NCBI RefSeq assembly: GCF_003795125.1
Contig: NZ_CP027783.1
Span: 1,674,001-1,738,000, forward strand
Direction: 5' to 3'
From: Tetragenococcus osmophilus
GTDB taxonomy: Bacteria > Bacillota > Bacilli > Lactobacillales > Enterococcaceae
DNA length: 64,000 nt
Made by a program: the position numbers and the translations under genes. Below the pieces are notes generated by a model that saw nothing but the letters and a program-made list of their open reading frames with translations, was not told the origin of the DNA and ran no database searches. This document shows positions 9,508-20,310 of the stretch, in pieces. The number at the start of each line of letters is the position of its first letter. Position 1 is the first letter of the stretch.

Positions 9508-10773
9508 ATGAAGACACTGATTACATTTTTAATCGTCTTCTCAGTAGTTGTGGTGATACATGAATTTGGTCACTTTTATTTTGCTAAAAGGGCAGGGATT
9601 TTGGTCCGAGAATTTTCTATCGGAATGGGTCCTAAATTATTTAGTCATCAAGCTAAAGATGGTACAACCTATACTATTCGAGCTATCCCAATGGGTGGTT
9701 ATGTTCGTATGGCAGGCTACGAAGAAGAAGACGAACTAAAAGCCGGAATGCCGGTGTCGTTAGAAGTAGATGAAAACAACGAAGTCACAAAAATTAACAC
9801 AAGTCAAAAGGTCCAGTTGGAAAACGCCGTTCCTATAGAAGTAACGAGTTATGATTTAACAGATGAACTAAAAATCACTGGTTTTATTAATGGCAATGAA
9901 CAAAATGTTGGAACCTATCCTGTTAGTCATGAAGCTATGATTATAGAAGAAGATGGGACGCAATTACGGATTGCTCCACGCGATGTTCAGTTTCAATCGG
10001 CCAAATTATGGCAAAGAATGTTGACTAACTTTGCTGGTCCAATGAATAACTTTTTACTGACCATTGTGTTATTTATTGTGATTGTGTTCTTACAAGGTGG
10101 GGTGCCTAATGAAGACTCTACTGTACTTGGGGAAGTTGCTCCTGATGGGGCAGCGGCTTCAGCTGGCTTGCAATCAGGAGATGAAATTGTAAGCATTGAC
10201 CAAGAAGACACAAATAGTTGGCCTGAATTACAACAAGTTGTTCAACAACACCCAGATGAAGAATTGACGCTTGAGGTGCAAAGAGGAGACCAAACCTTAG
10301 AAGTAGAAGCAACACCAGAAGGCGTCGAAAATCAAGATCAAGAGGTAGGACAACTTGGTGTACAAGCTTCTTTAAAAACAGGTTTTTGGGATAAGCTAAT
10401 TGGTGGTGTGGAACAAAGTTGGGATACACTTGTTCAAATATTAGTTGCCTTAAAAACACTAGTTACTAACTTTAGCTTAGATCAACTAGGGGGACCTGTA
10501 GCCATTTTTGAATTGTCTAATCAGGCTGCCCAACAAGGCGTCATCACCTCCTTATTATTGACGGCAATGATATCTGTAAACTTAGGTATTGTTAATTTAT
10601 TGCCAATCCCAGGTTTAGATGGTGGCAAATTATTACTCAATATTGTGGAAGCTGTACGTGGAAAACCGATCAGTGAAGAAAAAGAAGGTCTTATTACTTT
10701 GGTAGGATTTGGTTTGTTGATGTTATTGATGGTGCTAGTTACTTGGAATGACATCCAGCGCTTTTTCTTTTAA
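9508..10773 (+). CDS. rseP: Site-2 zinc metalloprotease RseP (RasP)
   Basis: An intramembrane protease that cleaves anti-sigma factors and leftover signal peptides. The HEFGH zinc motif (His18, Glu19, His22) lies in the first membrane helix. A PDZ domain sits near the middle (GDEIVSIDQED), and the second active-site motif LPIPGLDGGK is near the C-terminus. I choose ATG 9508 (421 residues), with AGAGGA about eight bases upstream; an upstream in-frame ATG at 9487 would put a charged stretch before the helix. Confidence 0.95.
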   Translation: MKTLITFLIVFSVVVVIHEFGHFYFAKRAGILVREFSIGMGPKLFSHQAKDGTTYTIRAIPMGGYVRMAGYEEEDELKAGMPVSLEVDENNEVTKINTSQKVQLENAVPIEVTSYDLTDELKITGFINGNEQNVGTYPVSHEAMIIEEDGTQLRIAPRDVQFQSAKLWQRMLTNFAGPMNNFLLTIVLFIVIVFLQGGVPNEDSTVLGEVAPDGAAASAGLQSGDEIVSIDQEDTNSWPELQQVVQQHPDEELTLEVQRGDQTLEVEATPEGVENQDQEVGQLGVQASLKTGFWDKLIGGVEQSWDTLVQILVALKTLVTNFSLDQLGGPVAIFELSNQAAQQGVITSLLLTAMISVNLGIVNLLPIPGLDGGKLLLNIVEAVRGKPISEEKEGLITLVGFGLLMLLMVLVTWNDIQRFFF

Positions 10774-10852
10774 AAATAAGCTTTTAGTTAATATGAGGGC
10801 TGTTTAGTCACATGGTTAAAAAAGAGGTTTGTTTTAAGTAAAGGAGTGTGCT

Positions 10853-12559
10853 ATGAAACAATCAAAGCTTTTAATTCCAACAATGCGAGAAAATCCAAAT
10901 GATGCAGAAGCCAAGAATTTACAATTATTATTAAGAGCTGGTTTTATTCGACAAGTATCTGGAGGCGTTTATGCTTATTTGCCTTTAGCAATGCGTGTAT
11001 TAAAGAAGATGAGTAAAATCATTGAAGAAGAATTTGAAAAAATTGGTGCAGTAGAAATTCAAATGCCAACACTTCTTCCTTTACCCTTGCTAGAAAAGTC
11101 GAATTTGGATGATTATGATGGAAAAGCTTATAATTTAAAAGATCGTAATGGGAAAGAGTTTGTTTTAGGCTCAGTTTATGAAGGTTTAATTAGCGAGCTT
11201 ATTGGCGATGAAATTTCTTCTTATAAACGATTGCCTTTAACGCTTTTTCAAACAACGACAAAATATCGTAACGATAAACGTTCACGCTTGGGGCTATTTC
11301 GTAGTCATGAATTTATTTTAAGCGATGCTTACTCTTTTCATGCAACGACAAATAGTTTAAATGAGATGTATCAGGCTTATCAAAAAGCTTTTAATCGTAT
11401 TTTTGAACGTCTAGGCGTTAAAGTGAAAAGTTTGCTTGGGGATAGTCAAATAAACGGGCAGACCGATGTACTGGAATATATGGTCCTTTCTGAATCAGGA
11501 GATAAAATTGGTTGTTTTTCTGATGAAAGTGATTATGCCGCAGATTTACAAGCTGCAACGAGTGCCTTTACTTCCAAAAAATCACATGAGCCTCATAAAG
11601 AAATGAGCAAAGTGGTTTTTGATGAGTGTAAGACACTCGCTCAAGCGGCTGAAGATTTGGATATTCCACTGCAAAAGACTATTAAGATACGGTTTTATAT
11701 AGCAGGTTCTCAGCCCGTACTTGTTTTAGTACGTGCAGATCAGAAGGTAAATGAATTAAAAGTAAAAAAAATGCTACAAGTTCAAGAATTAAAAGTAGCA
11801 GATGAAACTCAAGCTGAACAGTATTTTAACTCTCCTTTAGATAGTATCGGCCCGGTCGGTGTTTCTGAAGATTGTAAGATATATGCGGATCTGCAAGTAC
11901 AAGATCTTGCAAATGCGTTAACAGGTGGAAATGAAGTAAATACTTATTTAAAAAATGTTAATCCGGATGATGATTTTCCTATTGAACAATATGCTGACCT
12001 TCGTTTAGTAAAAGAAGGCGATATTTCTCCGGATAACAAAGGAACTTTGCAGCTTAAAAAAGGTATCGAAGTTGGTCGTATGATAAAAGTAGGGACCTAT
12101 TTTAGTGAACGGTTGAAAACGGCTGTATTGGATGAAAATGGACAACATATCCCCATACAAATGGGGTATTACGAACTAGGTATTAGTCGTTTATTAGCAA
12201 TGGTTGTAGAACAAAATAGTGAACAAAAAGGCATCAACTGGCCTGCAGAAATTGCACCTTTTGATTTACATATTGTGCAAACAAATATGGACGATGAAAA
12301 TCAAACAGTTTTAACGAACCAAGTGGAAGAAATGATGATGGAAGCTGGTTATCAAGTTTTAGTAGATGACCGCCAAGAAAGAGGCGGGGTAAAATTTGCT
12401 GATGCTGACCTAATTGGTTGTCCGGTACGTATTACTGTAGGTAATAAAGCGGACGAAGGTGTTGTTGGTATCAAATTTAAACAAACGCAAGCTACAATTG
12501 AAGTAAAACAAGAAGAACTAGTTTCGACATTGTCTATTTTAATGAGTTCAGAAAGTTGA
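10853..12559 (+). CDS. proS: Prolyl-tRNA synthetase, bacterial type with insertion domain
   Basis: Charges tRNA-Pro. The 568 residues match the bacterial class II form. Motif 2 (TKYRNDKRSRLGLFRSHEF) and motif 3 (GYYELGISRLLAMVVEQ) are seen. The middle (about residues 235-380) is the YbaK-like editing insertion that clears mischarged Ala-tRNA-Pro. It follows rseP, as in many Firmicutes. No T-box leader is visible. It is followed by a large palindromic element. Confidence 0.96.
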   Translation: MKQSKLLIPTMRENPNDAEAKNLQLLLRAGFIRQVSGGVYAYLPLAMRVLKKMSKIIEEEFEKIGAVEIQMPTLLPLPLLEKSNLDDYDGKAYNLKDRNGKEFVLGSVYEGLISELIGDEISSYKRLPLTLFQTTTKYRNDKRSRLGLFRSHEFILSDAYSFHATTNSLNEMYQAYQKAFNRIFERLGVKVKSLLGDSQINGQTDVLEYMVLSESGDKIGCFSDESDYAADLQAATSAFTSKKSHEPHKEMSKVVFDECKTLAQAAEDLDIPLQKTIKIRFYIAGSQPVLVLVRADQKVNELKVKKMLQVQELKVADETQAEQYFNSPLDSIGPVGVSEDCKIYADLQVQDLANALTGGNEVNTYLKNVNPDDDFPIEQYADLRLVKEGDISPDNKGTLQLKKGIEVGRMIKVGTYFSERLKTAVLDENGQHIPIQMGYYELGISRLLAMVVEQNSEQKGINWPAEIAPFDLHIVQTNMDDENQTVLTNQVEEMMMEAGYQVLVDDRQERGGVKFADADLIGCPVRITVGNKADEGVVGIKFKQTQATIEVKQEELVSTLSILMSSES

Positions 12560-12571
12560 TAAGTTGAGCTG

Positions 12572-12715
12572 TAACATAAGTACTTTGAGCAATAAAATAT
12601 TCGAACTATAGAGAGATTACTCCTGCGGTTACTCGTCGTAATTCACAATGATTAGCAAATCTCAATAAATATAGTTCGGATATTTTTATCTTGTTTTTAT
12701 TTATGTTATAACCCT
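12572..12715 (+). repeat. Large nested palindromic element, copy 1, after proS
   Basis: Three nested arms: TAACATAA/TTATGTTA outside, a ~20-bp arm pair AATATTCGAACTATA/TATAGTTCGGATATT in the middle, and GAGATT/AATCTC inside. Its right arm and T-rich tail (12679-12714) are nearly identical to those of the element after ntdP at 20165-20305. It probably acts as the proS terminator. Confidence 0.7.
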
Positions 12716-12783
12716 GCTTTCGTTAGCTTAGTAAAAAGCGTATACTAGTAAAAAGAGATTTCAACATTAAGGAGTGTATAAAT

Positions 12784-15700
12784 TTGTCAAAGGAAAAAGA
12801 ATCTTTTGAAATTCTTTTAGATCAAATCGATCTTGATGAAACTATGCGAGAAAATCCTTTGATCAAACAAGGAGAAATTAAACAAGTCATTGTTCATAAA
12901 CAATCTAAGAGTTGGACTTTTGTTTTAGCATTTGAACAAATATTACCTGTAATGCTTTACCAAAATTTTCGTCAAAACTTAGAAATGGCCTTTCAAGACA
13001 TTGCTTCTGTTTCTATGCGAATTGAAACAAATGATGGTCAATTTGACGAAAAATTATTACAAGAATATTGGCCGGTGGTTTTAGCTGATCAAAATTGTTC
13101 GACTCCTTTTGTTCAACAGGTGTTAAAGAGTCAGCAGCCTTTTATGGAAGAACGGAAAATTATTTTACCGATTTCCAATGAGGCAATAATCCCTAATTTG
13201 CAGCAGCAATATTTACCTATGATCGAAAAGCTTTACCAATCTTTTGGCTTTACAAAGTTTCGTATCAAACCACAGTTGGACCAAAAACAAGCTGACGAAA
13301 ATAAAGAACAACTTGAAGCGATGCAAAAGCAACAGCAAGAAGCTTTCATGCAACAAGCAGCTGAATCAATAGCGTCACATAAACAACAAAGACAAGAGAA
13401 AAAACAAGAAAAACAACCAACGGAAGGTCCGGTTACTTTAGGTCGTTCCATTCCTTCAGATGAGATGGTTACTCCGATGGAAGATATACTTGAAGAAGAA
13501 CGGCGAGTGACAATCCAAGGATATGTTTTTGATAAAGAAGTGCGTGAGTTACGCTCAGGTAGGCAGCTACTGATTTTAAAAATTACAGATTATACTTCTT
13601 CATTTGTGGCCAAAAAATTCTCTAATGGTGAAAAGGATGAGCAAGTATTTGATTCCTTACAAAAGGGTAGTTGGTTGAAGATACGTGGAAGTATTCAAGA
13701 AGATACTTTCATGCGAGATTTAGTCATGAATGCCCAAGACTTAACGGAAGTAAAACACGAAGAACGTAAGGATTATGCTAAAGAAGGAGAAAAAAGAGTA
13801 GAATTACATCTTCATTCCAATATGAGCACGATGGATGCGACAAATAGTGTCACTGAGTTAGTTGAACAAGCGGGGAAGTGGGGACATGATGCTATTGCCC
13901 TTACTGATCACGGTGGTGCTCAAGCTTTTCCAGAAGCCCATCAAGCTGGAGAAAAAAATGGAGTAAAAATTATATATGGCGTGGAAGCAAATGTCGTGGA
14001 TGACGGGGTTGAAGTGGCTTATAGTCCGCAAGATGTTTCGCTTTCTGACGCTACTTATGTGATTTTTGACGTTGAAACGACTGGACTTTCAGCTGTTTAT
14101 GATTCAATTATTGAATTAGCGGCGGTAAAAATGCATAAAGGAAATGTCGAAGACACATTTGAAGAGTTTATCGATCCGGGGCATCCGCTTTCTAATACAA
14201 CGGTTAATTTAACTGGAATTACTGATGAAATGGTGCGTGGTTCTAAGTCTGAAGAAGAAGTTCTTCAATCATTTCATGAATTTGCTGAAGGGACAATTTT
14301 GGTTGCGCATAACGCTTCTTTTGATATGGGCTTTTTAAATATGAGTTACAAACGTAATAATATTCCTGAAGCAAGCAATCCGGTTATTGATACATTAGAA
14401 TTAGCACGTTTTTTACATCCAGAGTTCAAACGTTTTGGTTTAGGTGTATTAACCAAAAAATTCGGTGTAGCTTTAGAACAGCATCACCGTGCTGTCTATG
14501 ACGCAGAGGCTACGGGTCATTTAGCTTGGATTTTTGTTAAAGAGGCTATGGAAGATCACGAGATGTATTTACATAAAGATTTGAACCGCCATGTAGGTGG
14601 TGCTAATTCTTTGAAAGCTGCTCGTCCTTTTCATGCTAGTATTTTAGTTAAAACTCAAAAAGGACTGAAAAATTTATTTAAATTAATTTCCATGTCCAAT
14701 GTCAAATATTTCCACGACAAACAGCCACGAATTCCACGTTCTGAGTTGGTCAAGTATCGGGAAGGTTTATTGATTGGAACAGCTTGTGATAAAGGAGAAG
14801 TCTTTGTTGCAATGATGCAAAAAGGCTATGAAGAAGCTAAAGAACTGGCAAAATTCTATGATTATCTCGAAATCATGCCTAAAGCCGTTTATGCTCCCCT
14901 GGTGGAACAAGAACTAGTAAAAAGTGAAAAAGACTTAAAAGATATTATTGCTAAGTTAGTAAAAATTGGGGAAGAATTGGATAAGCCAGTCGTTGCTTCA
15001 GGCGATGTGCATTATATAAATGAAGAAGATGCTGTTTATCGTAAAATTTTGATTAATTCAATGGGTGGAGCTAACCCGCTAAATCGGCATACTCTTCCAG
15101 ATGTTCACTTCCGTACGACGGATGAAATGCTCACTGAATTCCAATTTTTAGGTGAAGAAAAAGCTAAAGAAGTCGTCGTTAACAATCCTCAAGCGATCAA
15201 TGACAGCTGTGAAGTAGTTATTCCAGTAAAAGATAAATTGTATACTCCCAAAATTCCTGGCTCAGAGGAAGAAATTACAAATTTGAGTTATTCCAAAGCA
15301 AAAGAATTATATGGTGATCCTTTGCCAGAAATCGTTGAAAAGCGCTTGGAAAGAGAGCTTGAATCAATTATTGGGAATGGTTTTTCTGTTATTTATTTAA
15401 TTTCACAAAAATTAGTATTAAAGAGTAATAAAGATGGTTACTTAGTTGGTTCGAGAGGTTCCGTTGGTTCAAGTCTAGTAGCTACTATGACAGGAATTAC
15501 TGAAGTAAATCCTTTAGCTCCTCATTATCATTGCCCAGAGTGTCGGTACTCAGAATTCTATGAAGACGGTTCGTACGGTTCTGGTTTTGATATGCCAGAA
15601 AAGAACTGTCCAGAATGTGGGGCACGTTTGAAAAAAGATGGTCATGATATTCCATTTGAAACCTTCTTAGGATTTAACGGGGACAAAGTTCCTGATATTG

Positions 15701-17121
15701 ATTTGAACTTTTCTGGAGATTATCAACCTACCGCACATAATTACACGAAAGAATTATTTGGTGAAGACTATGTTTTTCGGGCTGGAACAATAGGTACTGT
15801 GGCAGATAAAACAGCTTTTGGTTTTGTAAAAGGCTATGAACGTGACTATAATTTGAATTTCAGAAACGCTGAAGTTGATCGTTTAGCCAAAGGGGCGACT
15901 GGCGTTAAGCGAACCACCGGACAACATCCCGGCGGTATTATTGTTATTCCTGATTATATGGATGTTTACGATTTTACACCTATTCAATATCCGGCCGATG
16001 ATTTAAATGCTGAGTGGCGTACGACACACTTTGATTTCCACTCTATTCATGATAATGTTTTGAAACTGGATATTTTAGGTCATGATGATCCGACGGTTAT
16101 CCGGATGTTACAAGATTTGTCCGGAATAGACCCACAAACAATTCCTACAGATGACCCAGAAGTCATGCGGATTTTTGAAGGAACAGAAGTATTAGGGGTG
16201 ACTCCTGAACAAATTTACTCAAAAACCGCTACACTAGGAATTCCTGAATTTGGGACCCGTTTTGTACGGGGGATGTTAGAAGAAACAAGCCCTTCAACTT
16301 TTGCTGAATTGCTACAAATTTCTGGTTTATCACACGGAACAGACGTATGGCTGGGAAATGCTGATGAGCTTGTGCGCAAAGGAATAGCTGATTTAGCTCA
16401 TGTTATTGGTTGCCGTGATGACATCATGGTTTACTTAATGCATGCGGGACTGGATGCAGGGCTTGCTTTCCAAATTATGGAGCATGTCCGTAAAGGTCGC
16501 GGTATTCCGGATGAATGGCAAGAAGAAATGAAGAAGTACGATGTTCCAGACTGGTATATCGATTCTTGTTTAAAAATCAAATATATGTTTCCTAAAGCCC
16601 ATGCTGCAGCTTATGTATTGATGGCTTTACGTGTTGCTTATTTTAAAGTATACTTCCCGATTCTTTACTATTGTGCTTATTTTTCTGTACGTGCAGATGA
16701 CTTTGATTTAGTGTCTATGTGTAAAGGAAAAGATGCTGTTAAAGAACGTATGAAAGAAATTACAGATAAAGGAAATGACGCTTCGGCTAAAGAAAAGAAC
16801 TTACTGACTGTTCTTGAATTGTGTAATGAAATGTTGGAACGTGGTTACGAATTTGGCATGATTGATTTATACAAATCAGACGCAGTTAATTTTGTTATTG
16901 AAGATAACAAATTGATTGCACCATTTAGAGCTGTACCTAGTTTAGGTACTAACGTGGCCAAACAAATTGTAAAAGCACGAGAAGACGGGCCATTTCTTTC
17001 AAAAGAAGATCTTGCTAACCGCGCTAAGGTTTCTAAGACTTTGATCGATTATATGTCGGATAATGGGGTTTTAAATGATTTACCTGATGAAAACCAATTA
17101 TCCTTGTTTGATATGTTATAA
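12784..17121 (+). CDS. polC: DNA polymerase III alpha subunit, PolC type
   Basis: The Gram-positive replicative polymerase, 1445 residues. In order: N-terminal domain, OB fold (about 240-320), PHP domain from [11 protein letters not shown] (residue 339), a DEDD proofreading exonuclease inserted in it (FDVETTGL, about 428-435), a four-cysteine zinc site (HCPECRYS and NCPECG), the polymerase core with PDIDLNFSG (from 970), and a C-terminal QLSLF clamp-binding motif. The start is TTG 12784 behind AAGGAGTG. Confidence 0.97.
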   Translation: MSKEKESFEILLDQIDLDETMRENPLIKQGEIKQVIVHKQSKSWTFVLAFEQILPVMLYQNFRQNLEMAFQDIASVSMRIETNDGQFDEKLLQEYWPVVLADQNCSTPFVQQVLKSQQPFMEERKIILPISNEAIIPNLQQQYLPMIEKLYQSFGFTKFRIKPQLDQKQADENKEQLEAMQKQQQEAFMQQAAESIASHKQQRQEKKQEKQPTEGPVTLGRSIPSDEMVTPMEDILEEERRVTIQGYVFDKEVRELRSGRQLLILKITDYTSSFVAKKFSNGEKDEQVFDSLQKGSWLKIRGSIQEDTFMRDLVMNAQDLTEVKHEERKDYAKEGEKRVELHLHSNMSTMDATNSVTELVEQAGKWGHDAIALTDHGGAQAFPEAHQAGEKNGVKIIYGVEANVVDDGVEVAYSPQDVSLSDATYVIFDVETTGLSAVYDSIIELAAVKMHKGNVEDTFEEFIDPGHPLSNTTVNLTGITDEMVRGSKSEEEVLQSFHEFAEGTILVAHNASFDMGFLNMSYKRNNIPEASNPVIDTLELARFLHPEFKRFGLGVLTKKFGVALEQHHRAVYDAEATGHLAWIFVKEAMEDHEMYLHKDLNRHVGGANSLKAARPFHASILVKTQKGLKNLFKLISMSNVKYFHDKQPRIPRSELVKYREGLLIGTACDKGEVFVAMMQKGYEEAKELAKFYDYLEIMPKAVYAPLVEQELVKSEKDLKDIIAKLVKIGEELDKPVVASGDVHYINEEDAVYRKILINSMGGANPLNRHTLPDVHFRTTDEMLTEFQFLGEEKAKEVVVNNPQAINDSCEVVIPVKDKLYTPKIPGSEEEITNLSYSKAKELYGDPLPEIVEKRLERELESIIGNGFSVIYLISQKLVLKSNKDGYLVGSRGSVGSSLVATMTGITEVNPLAPHYHCPECRYSEFYEDGSYGSGFDMPEKNCPECGARLKKDGHDIPFETFLGFNGDKVPDIDLNFSGDYQPTAHNYTKELFGEDYVFRAGTIGTVADKTAFGFVKGYERDYNLNFRNAEVDRLAKGATGVKRTTGQHPGGIIVIPDYMDVYDFTPIQYPADDLNAEWRTTHFDFHSIHDNVLKLDILGHDDPTVIRMLQDLSGIDPQTIPTDDPEVMRIFEGTEVLGVTPEQIYSKTATLGIPEFGTRFVRGMLEETSPSTFAELLQISGLSHGTDVWLGNADELVRKGIADLAHVIGCRDDIMVYLMHAGLDAGLAFQIMEHVRKGRGIPDEWQEEMKKYDVPDWYIDSCLKIKYMFPKAHAAAYVLMALRVAYFKVYFPILYYCAYFSVRADDFDLVSMCKGKDAVKERMKEITDKGNDASAKEKNLLTVLELCNEMLERGYEFGMIDLYKSDAVNFVIEDNKLIAPFRAVPSLGTNVAKQIVKAREDGPFLSKEDLANRAKVSKTLIDYMSDNGVLNDLPDENQLSLFDML

Positions 17122-17145
17122 GTACGATGTTTCAAATTGTATATA

Positions 17146-17216
17146 AGTATTTGGTTGGATCATATCCTTCTTCTGTCTAATGGTTCGATTCATTACATTG
17201 GACGAGTGGGATATGA
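17146..17216 (+). terminator. Large hairpin after polC
   Basis: TTGGTTGGATCATATCC pairs with GGATATGATCCAATTG across a loop of about 40 bases. It lacks a strong T-run, so its role as terminator is inferred from position. Confidence 0.5.
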
Positions 17217-17240
17217 TCCAATTGTGTAGAAACTACTTAA

Positions 17241-17483
17241 TATTGAATAAAGAAAGAGGAATTCATTATTCAATAATCTAAAAATGAATAAAGAAAAAGG
17301 TTTCTTTTATTCAATAAGAAATTATTGGATAACGGAATTGAAATTTTTTATTCAATAATTAGCAAAAATAACTCAAAATGAAAAAAGCGAATGAAATTTT
17401 GATAATTTTGAATAAAAAAATGTAGTTTTATTATTCAATAAAATGAAATTGAATAATGAATGTTGAAACTTTTATTCAATAAC
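17241..17483. repeat. Tandem hairpin array A, 41-bp period
   Basis: Left arms TTGAATAA (or one-base variants) begin at 17243, 17284, 17325, 17408 and 17449. Right arms TTATTCAA begin at 17266, 17307, 17348, 17431 and 17472. Steps are 41 bases, with one degenerate unit at 17366-17407, giving about six units. Loops are purine-rich. No gene is seen in this 464-base gap between polC and recX. Confidence 0.85.
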
Positions 17484-17585
17484 TTTTTTATCTGTAATGA
17501 ACAGAAAATAATCCTTATTAACGCGGAATTGATTCCTTTTAGTAAAAGTTATAAATTAAAGGAGAATGTATGAAGGGGTGGGAAG

Positions 17586-18383
17586 ATGTATACTGTAACA
17601 AGTATTCAAAAACTAAAAGGTACTTTTTACCAAGTCACCATCGATCATCAAGAAAAAATCAAAGTTTCAGAAGATCTTCTGGTTCGCTTTCGTTTATTAA
17701 AAGGAAGTGAACTATCAGAAGAGCAAATGGCAGATGTTAAAGAACAAGCAAGTTATGATTTTGGTCTGCAAGAAGCTTTGAATTATATTAGTTATCAATT
17801 ACGGACGGAAAAAGAAGTTCGCACATATTTGCAAAATAAAGAGATTCCTTTAGAAGATCGGCATAAAATCGTCACTCGTTTAAAAGAGCTTGGCGTCTTA
17901 AATGACCAGACTTATGCGGTGAGTTACGTGCGGACACAAATTCGTTTAAGTGATAAAGGACCAGCTAATTTAACTCAACAGTTACGAAAAAAAGGGGTTC
18001 AAGATGATCTGATTGCTGAAGCTATGGAACTATATACACCTGAGTTACAAGCAGAAATTGCTGCTAACACTGCAGTGAAAGGATTAAAAAAAATCCGAGG
18101 AAAGAGTCATCATGAGACCTTACAAAAGTTACGATTAAATTTAATAAAAAAAGGTTTTAATCAAGATATTGCCCAACAAGCTATTGAAGGTCTTGATTAT
18201 GAAATTGATGAATCACAAGAGTGGGAAACTCTGCAAAAAGAAGGCCAAAAATTGTTAAAACGAGATCGCTCTAATGATTCTTCTAAGAAAAAAATGAAGC
18301 TTAAGCAAAAATTATATCAAAAAGGGTTTACTGTAGATATGATTCAAAAATTTATTGATGAGGAAGTTTTAGATGAAAAGTAA
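17586..18383 (+). CDS. recX: Regulatory protein RecX
   Basis: A small helical protein that binds RecA filaments and limits recombinase activity. The 265 residues contain three RecX-type helical repeats (the EALNYISYQLRTEKEVRTYL region near 62-81, then two further copies). ATG 17586 follows GGGTGGGAAG. It overlaps mutY by 11 bases, so the two repair-related genes are translated together. An array of hairpins lies upstream and may contain its control region. Confidence 0.92.
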   Translation: MYTVTSIQKLKGTFYQVTIDHQEKIKVSEDLLVRFRLLKGSELSEEQMADVKEQASYDFGLQEALNYISYQLRTEKEVRTYLQNKEIPLEDRHKIVTRLKELGVLNDQTYAVSYVRTQIRLSDKGPANLTQQLRKKGVQDDLIAEAMELYTPELQAEIAANTAVKGLKKIRGKSHHETLQKLRLNLIKKGFNQDIAQQAIEGLDYEIDESQEWETLQKEGQKLLKRDRSNDSSKKKMKLKQKLYQKGFTVDMIQKFIDEEVLDEK

Positions 18384-19530
18384 GATGTGGGATGAACAGA
18401 CCATTCAGGCTTTTCAAACAACATTATTAAATTGGTACCATCGTAATAAAAGAAATTTACCTTGGCGGGCTGATACTGATCCATATAAAGTATGGATTTC
18501 AGAAATTATGTTGCAACAAACACGAGTGGATACTGTAATTGATTATTACTATCGCTTTATGGAAGAGTTTCCTACCATTAAAGCGTTAGCCCAAGCAGAT
18601 GAAGAAAAGTTATTAAAAGTTTGGCAAGGGTTAGGTTATTACTCAAGAGCTAGGAATTTAAAAGTAGCGGCAAACCAAATTCAGGAAGAATTTGACGGGA
18701 AATTTCCAAACACAGTGAAAGAAATACGTAGTTTAAAAGGCATCGGTCCTTATACAGCTGGTGCTATTTCTAGTATATCTTTTGGCTTACCTGAGCCTGC
18801 TATTGATGGCAATGTGATGCGTGTGATCAGCCGATTATTTGGTATTGAAGAAGATATAACAAAAGCAAGTACTTATAAGATATTTGATCAAATTCTTCGT
18901 GAAATTATATCGCATGAACAACCAGGCGATATGAACCAAGCTTTAATGGAAGTAGGAGCAACAGTTTCGACGCCGTCTGCTATGGAATGTCCAGCATGGC
19001 TTAAACCATTTTGTTATGCTTGTGCTCATAATGAACATGATAAATTTCCTGTGAAAACCAAAAAAGCTAAACCTAAGGATGTTTATTATTTGGCGGGCGT
19101 CATTGAAAATGCAAACCATGAGTATTTGGTCATTCAACGACCTGAAAACGGACTTTTAGCTAAAATGTGGCACTTTCCTTTAGAAGAAGTTGAAGCAAAG
19201 AAATATCAAGAACTAAAACAATTTTGGCAAAAAGAAGTTAGTAATCAGATATCTCTAGATTTAGTTGCTGAAGATGAAGACATAGCACCCAGTATTTTTA
19301 ATGATTGGCCTATCGTCTGGCAAAAAAGACATTTTGGAGAAGTTACTCATGTGTTTAGTCATTTAAAATGGCATGTTCTCATTTTTTATGGACGTAGTAA
19401 GTCTGAATTTACACCTGAAAATGGACAGTGGCTAACAGAAGAGTCCTTTTCTTCTGTTGCTTTTCCCAAAATACAGCAAAAAATACGCCAACAATTCAAT
19501 AAATCTCATAAAGTTGATGGAGATTTATAG
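18373..19530 (+). CDS. mutY: A/G-specific adenine glycosylase MutY, Fe-S motif degraded
   Basis: Removes adenine opposite 8-oxoguanine. The 385 residues contain the helix-hairpin-helix glycosylase domain ([16 protein letters not shown], then [18 protein letters not shown] with the catalytic Asp in [10 protein letters not shown]) and a C-terminal NUDIX-like recognition domain. The usual C-x6-C-x2-C-x5-C cluster region after ALMEVGATV reads S, C, W, Y at the four ligand positions, so a 4Fe-4S cluster is unlikely. Cluster-free MutY is known in some Lactobacillales. Confidence 0.93.
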   Translation: MKSKMWDEQTIQAFQTTLLNWYHRNKRNLPWRADTDPYKVWISEIMLQQTRVDTVIDYYYRFMEEFPTIKALAQADEEKLLKVWQGLGYYSRARNLKVAANQIQEEFDGKFPNTVKEIRSLKGIGPYTAGAISSISFGLPEPAIDGNVMRVISRLFGIEEDITKASTYKIFDQILREIISHEQPGDMNQALMEVGATVSTPSAMECPAWLKPFCYACAHNEHDKFPVKTKKAKPKDVYYLAGVIENANHEYLVIQRPENGLLAKMWHFPLEEVEAKKYQELKQFWQKEVSNQISLDLVAEDEDIAPSIFNDWPIVWQKRHFGEVTHVFSHLKWHVLIFYGRSKSEFTPENGQWLTEESFSSVAFPKIQQKIRQQFNKSHKVDGDL

Positions 19531-19616
19531 AAAACAAAAGAATTTATTGCTATAATGTTTGTGATGCCGGTGTAAAACACTCAAGCAAATACGAGTTTCG
19601 TAAGGTGAGGGTTGCT

Positions 19617-20150
19617 ATGAGAATGCCTAAAGAAGGCGAGTTTGTTAGCATTCAAAGTTACAAACATGATGGCAATTTGCATCGAACGTGGCGTGATACA
19701 ATGGTATTGAAAACTAGCGAGCAGTCTCTGATTGGTCTAAATGACCACACTTTGGTCACTGAATCAGATGGCAGACGTTGGGTTACCCGCGAACCAGCTA
19801 TTGTTTATTTTCATAAAAAGTATTGGTTTAATATAGTGGCAATGATTCGAGAAAAGGGGGTTTCCTATTATTGTAATCTAGCTTCTCCGTTTGTTTTAGA
19901 CGAAGAAGCACTAAAATATATTGATTACGATTTGGATATTAAAGTTTTTCCTGATGGAGAGAAACGTTTGTTGGATGTAGATGAATATGAGTTGCATAGT
20001 AAACTGATGCAGTATCCGAACGATATTGATTATATCTTAAAAGAAAATGTCAAAATTTTAGTTGATTGGATCAATAATGGAAAAGGACCTTTTTCAAAAG
20101 GGTATGTCGATATTTGGTATAATCGCTACAAGCAATTGTCGCATAAATAA
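19617..20150 (+). CDS. ntdP: Nucleoside di/triphosphatase, DUF402 family
   Basis: A 177-residue cytoplasmic protein of the DUF402 family, whose characterised staphylococcal member hydrolyses nucleoside di- and triphosphates. Diagnostic segments are [35 protein letters not shown] and [22 protein letters not shown], which carries acidic metal-binding residues. ATG 19617 is chosen with AAGGTGAGGG upstream; ATG 19623 is possible. A TATAAT at 19551-19556 may be its -10 box. Confidence 0.9.
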   Translation: MRMPKEGEFVSIQSYKHDGNLHRTWRDTMVLKTSEQSLIGLNDHTLVTESDGRRWVTREPAIVYFHKKYWFNIVAMIREKGVSYYCNLASPFVLDEEALKYIDYDLDIKVFPDGEKRLLDVDEYELHSKLMQYPNDIDYILKENVKILVDWINNGKGPFSKGYVDIWYNRYKQLSHK

Positions 20151-20164
20151 ATAAGGAGCTATGA

Positions 20165-20310
20165 TATAAGTTCTTTTGATAATAGAATATCCGACCTATA
20201 TTTGGTTGCTGATTGTTGCAAGTTCTTTTGCGGTAATTCATCGCAGAGCCAATTCCATTATAGGTCGGATATTTTTATCTTTGCTTTTATTTATAGCGTA
20301 GCTTTTTTAA
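20165..20310 (+). repeat. Large nested palindromic element, copy 2, after ntdP
   Basis: An outer AGCTATGATATAA/TTATAGCGTAGCT pair encloses a perfect 14-bp pair AATATCCGACCTAT/ATAGGTCGGATATT, which encloses a third weaker stem. The right side matches the element after proS at 12679-12714. It lies between convergent genes and ends in T residues, so it probably terminates ntdP and possibly the leftward gene. Confidence 0.7.

Noticed and set aside
17241-17483. Possible CRISPR array
   Set aside because: Repeats are short inverted arms with AT-rich similar loops, no unique spacers of constant length, and no cas genes in the window.
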